In this document: positions 1-5,168 of the stretch, piece by piece | Numbering within the stretch: position 1 is the first letter of the stretch | Layout of the letters: the number at the start of each line of letters is the position of its first letter | Assembly (NCBI GenBank): GCA_003488145.1 | Contig: DNMQ01000227.1 | Coordinates: forward strand, 1 to 10,580 | Length of the DNA: 10,580 nucleotides | Direction of reading: 5' to 3' | From: Pseudomonas sp. | GTDB lineage: Bacteria; Pseudomonadota; Gammaproteobacteria; Pseudomonadales; Pseudomonadaceae | The notes under the pieces: model-generated | Database searches by the model: none | Told to the model about the DNA's origin: nothing | The model's input: only the letters and a program-made list of their open reading frames with translations | Made by a program: the position numbers and the translations under genes

Positions 1-187
1 CCTCCACGAGCAGCTGCTCGCCGAGGCTGACGAGCCCGCCGAACAAGCACAGGTGTCGACCGCTGAAGTAGACGAGCAGAAGCCAGAAGCACCGACAACT
101 GAGGAAGTGGTTCAGCCATCACCCCAGGAGTCGGAACAAGCTGCGGAAGGTGACCAGCCAGATAACCGTGAGAAGCCGCAAGGCTAA
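1..187 (+). CDS. rne: Ribonuclease E, C-terminal end (partial)
   Basis: The plus-strand frame starting at base 2 is open from the window edge to a TAA at 185-187, giving 61 residues. The peptide is almost entirely Glu, Gln, Pro, Ala and Asp with a single Leu-Leu near its start. This is the low-complexity, disordered composition expected of the C-terminal degradosome-scaffold tail of RNase E, the endonuclease that starts mRNA decay and processes rRNA and tRNA. A strong intrinsic terminator begins 13 nt after the stop. No catalytic domain lies in the window, so the name rests on composition plus position: in Pseudomonas, rne is the convergent neighbour of murB. Another protein with a long acidic tail cannot be excluded from this fragment alone. 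Confidence 0.72.
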   Translation, partial: LHEQLLAEADEPAEQAQVSTAEVDEQKPEAPTTEEVVQPSPQESEQAAEGDQPDNREKPQG

Positions 188-200
188 ACACCGCTGGCCT

Positions 201-233
201 AAAAAAGGGATGCTTCGGCATCCCTTTTTTTTT
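201..233 (+). terminator. Rho-independent terminator of rne, possibly bidirectional
   Basis: A perfect 13-bp stem (201-213 pairing with 218-230) closes on a TTCG tetraloop at 214-217 with the stabilising C-G closing pair. It runs into nine consecutive T (225-233). It lies 13 nt after the rne stop codon. Six A residues at 201-206 provide a U-tract on the other strand as well, so the same hairpin could stop minus-strand transcripts that run past murB. No better terminator is visible after murB. Confidence 0.93.
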
Positions 234-237
234 GCAT

Positions 238-420
238 TGTCCCGTCCTGAATAAGGTTTACACCTTCGTCTTATTCATCGGGAGAACGCTCATGGCAGAA
301 GGGGTGCAGCGCAGTCAGCAAGGCTATTCACTGCCCCATCTCTCCCCGAAAAAGCCGTCACTGCGAGCCTGAGAAGCCGGACCGGCTGCAGGTCGAAATT
401 GAGCTCGCTTACATCCGATG
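238..420 (+). mobile_element. Probable degenerate IS3-type insertion-sequence fragment
   Basis: Right after the rne terminator, a TG dinucleotide at 238 begins a stretch with an imperfect inverted repeat: GAATAAG (249-255) with CTTATTC (270-276), flanked by CCCG (241-244) and CGGG (279-282). A GGGAGA ribosome-binding-like site (280-285) sits ahead of an ATG at 292 that opens only 26 codons and stops at 370-372. Its start (MAEGVQRSQQGYS) resembles my recollection of IS3-family OrfA N-termini. About 90 nt on, in another frame, bases 380-412 read DRLQVEIELAY, similar to the coiled-coil end of such OrfA proteins. The picture is of a left end plus a deleted, frameshifted orfA. No right end or target duplication is seen, and the family match is from memory. 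Confidence 0.35.
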
Positions 421-561
421 CACATCGCAGGTTCTGCTTGGTTGCCCGCGCTAGGCGAACCGAAGTGCGATATCGGTACAACTCAAGCGACCAGAACCAG
501 ATATCTACAACACCGCACGGCCTGGCTTTAAAGCAGCCAAAACTGACCGTACGAGTCGTAG
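421..561. other. Intergenic sequence between the IS-like relic and murB
   Basis: This is the remainder of the 374-nt space between the convergent rne and murB stops. Open frames here are short and resemble nothing I know. A small hairpin, TGGCT/AGCCA around 522-538, has no following U-tract on the minus strand, so I do not call it a murB terminator. No tRNA-like fold, promoter or repeat array is evident. Confidence 0.5.
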
Positions 562-1581
562 TCAGAGCACATTTGGCTCGATCTCAAGGCTGACGCCGAA
601 GCGCTCCAGCACATCGACCTGGATACGTCGCGCCAGGTCCAGCAGCTGCACCCCCGTGGCCAGGCCATGATTGACCAGCACCAACGCCTGCAGCCGATGA
701 ACCCCTGCGTCGCCGTCACGAAATCCCTTCCAGCCAGCCTTCTCGATCAGCCAGCCAGCCGCCAGTTTCACTTGACCGTCGGCTTGCGGATAACCGACCA
801 GCTCGGGGTAACGGTCGCGCAGCGTCTGAGCAGCGGCAGCCGGCACCAGCGGATTCTTGAAGAAACTCCCAGCATTGCCCAGCTGCTGTGGATCCGGCAG
901 CTTTTCACTGCGGATGGCACAAACAGCTCGGCTCACATCCTGCGCGGAGGGTACGGTAATCCCCTGCTCCGCCAAACGCTGGCGGATCGGCCCATACTCA
1001 AGATGCAGCGCTGCCTGGCGACGCAACGCGAAACGCACTCGCAGAATCAGAAAACGCCCGGGCTGCTGTTTGAACAGACTGTCGCGATAACCGAATGCGC
1101 AGTCGTCCTCGCTGAACTCACGGATGATCCCAGTTTCACTATCCAGTGCAGTGAGCCCTGCAAATACGTCCTTGATCTCGACACCGTAGGCACCGATGTT
1201 CTGGATTGGTGATGCACCAACGGTACCTGGTATCAGGCTCAAATTCTCGAGGCCCGCCAAGCCTTGCTCCAGCGTCCAGAGCACGAATGGGTGCCAGGGC
1301 TCGCCTGCCTCCGCCTCGACCAGAACCTGCTCGGCAGACTCATCGACGATGCGTTTGCCACGGCTGGCCATATGCAGGACAAGCGCCGGCACGTCACGAG
1401 TCAGCAGCAAGTTGCTGCCGCCACCGATCGGCAGCAGCGGAACGTCGAGCCGACGCGCCTGGGCGAGCGCGTCACGAACATCCTCATCGTTATGAGCGGC
1501 CGCGAAGTAGCGCGCACGCTGATCGACAGCGAACGTGTTGAATGCCTTGAGTGATCGGTTTGATTCGAGGGTCAGGCTCAC
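562..1581 (-). CDS. murB: UDP-N-acetylenolpyruvoylglucosamine reductase
   Basis: MurB is a cytoplasmic flavoenzyme that uses NADPH to reduce UDP-GlcNAc-enolpyruvate to UDP-MurNAc, the second committed step of peptidoglycan synthesis. The 339-residue product is of the usual type I length. The FAD-binding loop LPIGGGSNLLL is at 50-60, LIPGTVGASPIQNIGAYG at 116-133, and YRDS with the catalytic Arg166 at 165-168. NAGSFFKNP at 236-244 holds the proton-donor Ser239, and the C-terminal Glu335 in LEIEP matches E. coli Glu325. All catalytic residues are present. The start is GTG (1579-1581) with AAGGGA about 5 nt upstream, and it overlaps the upstream phosphatase stop as GTGA, so translation is probably coupled. 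It is the last gene of the minus-strand operon and faces rne. Confidence 0.97.
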   Translation of the reverse strand: MSLTLESNRSLKAFNTFAVDQRARYFAAAHNDEDVRDALAQARRLDVPLLPIGGGSNLLLTRDVPALVLHMASRGKRIVDESAEQVLVEAEAGEPWHPFVLWTLEQGLAGLENLSLIPGTVGASPIQNIGAYGVEIKDVFAGLTALDSETGIIREFSEDDCAFGYRDSLFKQQPGRFLILRVRFALRRQAALHLEYGPIRQRLAEQGITVPSAQDVSRAVCAIRSEKLPDPQQLGNAGSFFKNPLVPAAAAQTLRDRYPELVGYPQADGQVKLAAGWLIEKAGWKGFRDGDAGVHRLQALVLVNHGLATGVQLLDLARRIQVDVLERFGVSLEIEPNVL

Positions 1582-2042
1582 AGTCGTCCCTTCAATTCCA
1601 CGAGCAGCGCATCACAGGCCTCCTCGAGGAGATCCAGTACTTCCTCGAAGCCATCTGTCTCGCCGTAGTAAGGGTCTGGCACCACGCCACGCGCCAGGTC
1701 GTAGCGGCGTAGCAACAGATCAAGCTCCGCCCTGCTCGCTTCGGGGCGCAAGGCCTCCAGTCGAGCCAGGTTGTCGTGATCCATCGCCAGAATAAGGTCG
1801 AAACGCAGGAAGTCTTCCGGCTGCACTTGGCGCGCGCGCAGCGCTGTCAGCCGATAGCCGCGTTTGCCGGCTGCGGCGCAAGCACGCGAGTCCGGAGCCT
1901 TGCCCACATGCCAATCGCCGGTCCCAGCAGAATCGATCTCGATCCGACTGCCGAGCCCAGCCTGCTCGACGCGCTGGCGAAACACGCCTTCGGCGGTGGG
2001 CGAGCGGCAGATGTTACCCATGCAGACGAACAGGATTCTCAT
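1578..2042 (-). CDS. Low-molecular-weight protein-tyrosine phosphatase
   Basis: A 154-residue LMW-PTP family enzyme, predicted to hydrolyse phosphotyrosine on proteins in the cytosol through a cysteinyl-phosphate intermediate. The P-loop CMGNICRS is at residues 7-14 (nucleophile Cys7, Arg13). The general acid is Asp123 in the DPYYG motif at 123-127. Length and motif spacing are normal. The open frame runs 88 codons further upstream, but the ATG at 2040-2042 is chosen because it begins exactly at the conserved MRILFVC start and sits 1 nt after the kdsB stop. Its own stop overlaps murB as GTGA. Relatives include Wzb-type phosphatases paired with tyrosine kinases in capsule clusters, but no kinase or polysaccharide export gene is seen here, so the substrate is unknown. 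The Pseudomonas orthologue is sometimes named ptpA. Confidence 0.94.
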   Translation of the reverse strand: MRILFVCMGNICRSPTAEGVFRQRVEQAGLGSRIEIDSAGTGDWHVGKAPDSRACAAAGKRGYRLTALRARQVQPEDFLRFDLILAMDHDNLARLEALRPEASRAELDLLLRRYDLARGVVPDPYYGETDGFEEVLDLLEEACDALLVELKGRL

Positions 2043-2043
2043 C

Positions 2044-2808
2044 TCAGCCGCCCAGCAGACGACGGACCCGCTCCAGGTCTTCCGCGGTATCCACCCCCGC
2101 AGGCGGTGCCTGTACCGCGTCTGCAACATGAATACGCTGGCCGTGCCAGAGCGCGCGCAACTGCTCCAGACACTCGGTATCCTCAAGCCAGCAAGGACCC
2201 CAGGAAACGAAATCAGCGAGGAAACCGGCGCGATAGGCGTAGATACCAATGTGCCGGCGGTACGGCACGCCAACAGGCAGTACGCTGCGATCGGCGGCAA
2301 ACGCATCTCTTGCCCAGGGCAGCGGCGCCCGGCTGAAGGTCAGCGCCAGGCCATTGGTGTCCGAGAGCACCTTTACCACGTTTGGATTGAACAGCGCCTG
2401 CACATCGCTCAATGGCTCGGCGAGCGTGGCGATGGCCGCCTCGGGGTGCGCAGCCAGATTGGCGGCAACCTGATCAATGACTGCCGGGGGAATCAGCGGC
2501 TCGTCGCCCTGCACGTTGACCACGATGGCGTCACTCGGCAGACCAAGCTGCTCGCACACCTCAGCCAGCCGGTCGGTGCCGGAGTTGTGGTCGGGGCGGG
2601 TCAAAACAACCTGCGCACCGAATGCCGAGCAGGCATCGACGATGCGCGAGTCGTCGGTGGCGATGACCGCGCGCTGAGCCGTGCTCTTGCTTGCCTGCTC
2701 CCACACGTGCTGGATCATCGGCTTGCCGGCGATGTCCTGCAACGGCTTGCCAGGCAGGCGGGTCGAGGCATAGCGGGCGGGAATCACGACAGTGTAGGCA
2801 GTGCTCAT
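2044..2808 (-). CDS. kdsB: 3-deoxy-manno-octulosonate cytidylyltransferase (CMP-Kdo synthetase)
   Basis: KdsB activates Kdo with CTP to give CMP-Kdo, the donor used by WaaA to add Kdo to lipid IVA; it acts in the cytoplasm. The 254-residue protein has the usual length. The nucleotide-binding N-terminus [16 protein letters not shown] is at 8-23, and HNSGTDR at 74-80. NVQGDEPLI at 98-106 carries the metal-binding Asp102, NPNVVKVL lies at 141-148, [10 protein letters not shown] at 184-193, and GVDTAEDLE at 238-246 has the second metal Asp240. The ATG at 2806-2808 overlaps the stop of the upstream Trm112-like gene as ATGA, and the stop is 1 nt from the phosphatase start. No strong Shine-Dalgarno is seen, which fits translational coupling. 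Confidence 0.97.
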   Translation of the reverse strand: MSTAYTVVIPARYASTRLPGKPLQDIAGKPMIQHVWEQASKSTAQRAVIATDDSRIVDACSAFGAQVVLTRPDHNSGTDRLAEVCEQLGLPSDAIVVNVQGDEPLIPPAVIDQVAANLAAHPEAAIATLAEPLSDVQALFNPNVVKVLSDTNGLALTFSRAPLPWARDAFAADRSVLPVGVPYRRHIGIYAYRAGFLADFVSWGPCWLEDTECLEQLRALWHGQRIHVADAVQAPPAGVDTAEDLERVRRLLGG

Positions 2809-2990
2809 TTGTCGAGGCGCTCATCCACGTCCAGCGTACGGGCCTCGCTCTCGAGCATCACCGGGATGCCATCGCGCACGGGAAACGCCAGGGCGTCGGC
2901 CTTGCAGATCAGTTCCGACTTGTCATCGGTCAGCTTCAGCGGCCCCTTGCATAGTGGGCAGGCCAGTATGTCGAGCAGTTTGGTATCCAT
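2805..2990 (-). CDS. Trm112/YcaR-family small zinc-binding-like protein
   Basis: A 61-residue protein of the Trm112p-like family (UPF0434, E. coli YcaR). Family features visible are [10 protein letters not shown] at 5-14 with Cys11 and Cys14, [20 protein letters not shown] at 27-46 with Cys29, and a charged tail. Eukaryotic and archaeal Trm112 proteins bind and activate methyltransferases; the bacterial role is largely unsettled. With only three cysteines the metal site is incomplete compared with four-Cys zinc ribbons, but E. coli YcaR as I recall it has the same pattern, so this is not a defect. The ATG at 2988-2990 has AAGGA about 6 nt upstream. The gene lies 45 nt after lpxK and overlaps kdsB by 4 nt. 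In enterobacteria ycaR also sits between lpxK and kdsB, so the linkage is old. Confidence 0.93.
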   Translation of the reverse strand: MDTKLLDILACPLCKGPLKLTDDKSELICKADALAFPVRDGIPVMLESEARTLDVDERLDK

Positions 2991-3035
2991 GCGCAGTCCT
3001 TGGAAGCGTTCGACTGCGATGGCAGTGCGAGCGGC

Positions 3036-4040
3036 TTAAGAGTGATCGGGCAGCAATCGCGCCAACTGGCCGTCGAACCAGGTGACGAAAGCCGCAGAAG
3101 GTACGGCGTGCACCTGAAGATATGACCAACCCGGCGGTGCGAATGCCCGGCATTTCACCGCATCCTTCTCGGTCATCACCAACGGCAGAGCGGGGCTGAA
3201 TTCCAGCTGCTCCTGGCTGTAGGCGGCGTGATCGGCGAAGGGGTGCGGAATCGGACGCCAGTGTAGCGTTTCGAGCGTGGTGAAGAAACGCTGCGGGTTG
3301 CCGATGCCAGCCACCGCGTGCAGCAGCTGCCCGGCGGGAAAGTGATCGAGAGGCCAGCGCTCGCCTGAGCACAGTTCGACCAGCGCGACCGGCTTGAGGC
3401 TGAACGCATAGCCGTCGGCGGTATCCGCATCGGTGCCGTTGACCAGCACAGCATCCACGCTATTCAGGCGTTCGGCCGGCTCGCGCAAGGGCCCAGCCGG
3501 CAGGCAGCGCCTGTTGCCCAGCCCGCGTGCCGCGTCGATCAGTACGAGTTCGAGGTCCCTGGCCAGCCGATAGTGCTGCAGGCCATCGTCGGAAAGGATC
3601 AGGTCAAGCGATTCGGTCTCAAGCAGGCACCGTACCGCGCGTGATCGATCGGGATCTATCATCAGCGGTACGCCGGTACGCTGCACGATCAACAGCGGCT
3701 CGTCGCCTGATTGCTCCGCCGAGTGTTCGGGTTGAACGCGCCAGGGCAGCGCCGACGGCTTGGCACCGTAGCCGCGGCTGACGACGCCGACGCGCAGCCC
3801 GCGGCTACGGCAATGCTCGATCAGCCAGAGAATCAGTGGAGTCTTGCCTGTTCCACCTACGGTGATGTTACCCACCACGATGACCGGCACTGATGCGCGA
3901 TACGCAGCGCTTTCACCTTTGAGAAAGCGCCGTCGCTTTGCCTCGACCACGCGCCGATAGAGTAGCTCCAGCGGAGCCAGCACACATAGGGCCGGATGCC
4001 CCTGATACCAGGCGCGTTGCAGGCGATCGGCGAATGACAT
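3036..4040 (-). CDS. lpxK: Tetraacyldisaccharide 4'-kinase (lipid A 4'-kinase)
   Basis: LpxK phosphorylates the 4' position of the tetraacyldisaccharide-1-phosphate to give lipid IVA, using ATP at the cytoplasmic face of the inner membrane. The 334-residue length is typical. A hydrophobic, membrane-associating N-terminal segment (about 15-30) is followed by the Walker A loop [12 protein letters not shown] at 57-68, SRGYG at 88-92, and SDDGLQH at 150-156, the diagnostic LpxK motif with acidic catalytic residues. MTEKDAVKC lies near the C-terminus. The ATG at 4038-4040 shares one base with the exbD stop (TGATG), implying reinitiation or coupling. The sequence after the TAA (45 nt) contains only the Shine-Dalgarno of the next gene. 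Confidence 0.97.
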   Translation of the reverse strand: MSFADRLQRAWYQGHPALCVLAPLELLYRRVVEAKRRRFLKGESAAYRASVPVIVVGNITVGGTGKTPLILWLIEHCRSRGLRVGVVSRGYGAKPSALPWRVQPEHSAEQSGDEPLLIVQRTGVPLMIDPDRSRAVRCLLETESLDLILSDDGLQHYRLARDLELVLIDAARGLGNRRCLPAGPLREPAERLNSVDAVLVNGTDADTADGYAFSLKPVALVELCSGERWPLDHFPAGQLLHAVAGIGNPQRFFTTLETLHWRPIPHPFADHAAYSQEQLEFSPALPLVMTEKDAVKCRAFAPPGWSYLQVHAVPSAAFVTWFDGQLARLLPDHS

Positions 4041-4468
4041 CAGGGAGAGGCCTGTGCCTCGACCGTGGTGATGCGCAGTTGGCCGAAGCCCAGCTTGCCA
4101 GCGGCATCCATCGCGGTGATTACCGCCTGATGCGGGGTCTTTCCATCGGCACTGATGACCATCGGCAGCCGATTGTCACCGCCTGATTCCTTGCTCAACG
4201 CCGCCATTAGCGAATTGAGGTCGCTCTTCAAGAGCGCTTTGCCGTTGAGCGAATAATTGCCGGCCACGTCGATCAGCACTTCCAGCTGGCGGACCTCGGC
4301 ATCCTGCGGCGGCGTACCGCTGGCGGCTTCCGGAAGATCGACCTTGAGCTGCGTTTCACGGGTGAAGGTCGTGGTGACCACGAAGAACAACAGCAGGATG
4401 AACACCACGTCGATCAGCGGTGCCAGCCCAATCTCCACGTTCTCCCGGGGTTTGCGACGGAATTTCAC
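4040..4468 (-). CDS. exbD: ExbD/TolR-family biopolymer transport protein
   Basis: A 142-residue ExbD/TolR-type subunit of a proton-driven inner-membrane motor. It has a short basic cytoplasmic N-terminus, one membrane helix at about 16-34 ([19 protein letters not shown]) containing the essential pore Asp20 equivalent to E. coli ExbD Asp25, and a periplasmic domain at about 40-138. The start is GTG at 4466-4468, overlapping the exbB stop as GTGA, with GAGGA-like sequence about 8 nt upstream. It is always partnered with the adjacent ExbB-like protein. No TonB or TolA homologue is in the window, so whether it energises TonB-dependent import or another envelope process cannot be told. TolR is an alternative name, but tolA, tolB and pal are absent. 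Confidence 0.93.
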   Translation of the reverse strand: MKFRRKPRENVEIGLAPLIDVVFILLLFFVVTTTFTRETQLKVDLPEAASGTPPQDAEVRQLEVLIDVAGNYSLNGKALLKSDLNSLMAALSKESGGDNRLPMVISADGKTPHQAVITAMDAAGKLGFGQLRITTVEAQASP

Positions 4469-5097
4469 GCCCTGTCCTCACCGAGATCGACATCGCGGTC
4501 ACCCTGCACCACCTCCACCAGCTTGATCGCTTCCTGCTCCATGCCAACGACCAGCTCGTCAACGCGACGCTGCAGAAAGCGATGGAAGAACAGCGCGGGA
4601 ATACCAACCATGAGGCCAGCGGCTGTGGTGATCAGCGCCTTGGCGATACCGCCGGCGAGCAGCGGCGCGTTGGCCATGCCAGAGCCCATGAAGGCGCTAA
4701 AGATCTCGATCATGCCCAGCACCGTTCCCAGCAGGCCAAGCAAGGGCGCGATGCCGGCAATGGTGCCCAGCGCGTTGAGGTAACGCTCAAGGTCGTGAAC
4801 GACCCTGGCCGCGGCTTCCTCGATGCATTCCTTCATGATCTCGCGACCACGCTTGGAGTTGCTGAGGCCGGCGGCAAGAATCTCACCCAAAGGCGAATCC
4901 GCGCGCAGCTCCTTGAGCTTCTGGTTGCTGAGCTTCTTGTCCTTGATCCACTTCCACACCTGGCCAAGCAGATGCGGCGGCGTGACACGACTCGGGCGCA
5001 GCGTCCACAGGCGCTCAGCAACGATGCCGGCGGCGGCGATGGAACACAGGATGATTGGCAGCATTATCCAGCCGCCCGCTTTGACCAGCTCCCACAC
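4465..5097 (-). CDS. exbB: ExbB/TolQ-family proton-channel protein
   Basis: A 210-residue MotA/TolQ/ExbB-family protein, the pentameric partner of ExbD, which couples proton flow to mechanical work across the periplasm. Three membrane helices are visible at about 10-28, 108-133 and 147-172. The family signature GLLGTVLGMIEIF is at 121-133 and ALITTAAGLMVGIPALFFH at 154-172, including the pore Thr pair 157-158. The cytoplasmic region lies between helices 1 and 2. The start is GTG (5095-5097), supported by a strong GAGGGGG Shine-Dalgarno 9 nt upstream and no competing ATG. It follows comEC by 71 nt and overlaps exbD by 4 nt. TolQ is the alternative assignment, but the Tol-Pal genes are not here. 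Confidence 0.94.
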   Translation of the reverse strand: MWELVKAGGWIMLPIILCSIAAAGIVAERLWTLRPSRVTPPHLLGQVWKWIKDKKLSNQKLKELRADSPLGEILAAGLSNSKRGREIMKECIEEAAARVVHDLERYLNALGTIAGIAPLLGLLGTVLGMIEIFSAFMGSGMANAPLLAGGIAKALITTAAGLMVGIPALFFHRFLQRRVDELVVGMEQEAIKLVEVVQGDRDVDLGEDRA

Positions 5098-5168
5098 GAG
5101 ATGAATCCCCCTCGAAAAAGTGGCGCCACTCTAGCATAGGGTCGCGGGGTCGCCGACGGCCGCCGTTC
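5098..5168 (-). promoter_or_regulatory. comEC-exbB spacer with palindrome and -10-like box
   Basis: This 71-nt gap is the largest break inside the minus-strand block. On the minus strand it holds TATGCT (5133-5138), a possible -10 box with no recognisable TTGACA-like -35. A perfect 12-nt palindrome AGTGGCGCCACT (5119-5130) comes next and runs straight into TTTTT. The palindrome plus T-run could be a weak attenuator or terminator after comEC, or an operator beside an exbB promoter. The exbB Shine-Dalgarno follows at 5107-5113. The elements are seen; their function is inferred. Confidence 0.3.

Noticed and set aside
518..540. A possible murB terminator hairpin (TGGCT/AGCCA)
   Set aside because: The stem is only 5 bp and the minus strand after it reads GGCCG rather than a U-tract.
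667..1212. A 181-codon plus-strand open frame inside murB
   Set aside because: It is antisense to the conserved MurB catalytic region and lacks a credible ribosome-binding site or domain.
2043..2306. An 88-codon upstream extension of the phosphatase frame
   Set aside because: The extension overlaps kdsB in another frame and precedes the conserved family start MRILFVC; LMW-PTPs begin there.
1864..3039. A 391-codon plus-strand open frame across the phosphatase, kdsB and Trm112-like genes
   Set aside because: It is wholly antisense to three well-supported genes with diagnostic motifs, has no recognisable domain, and such long antisense frames are expected at this GC content.
4420..5139. A 239-codon plus-strand open frame opposite exbB
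   Set aside because: It mirrors the exbB coding frame, its product is low-complexity and hydrophilic with no known family, and it crosses the exbB control region.
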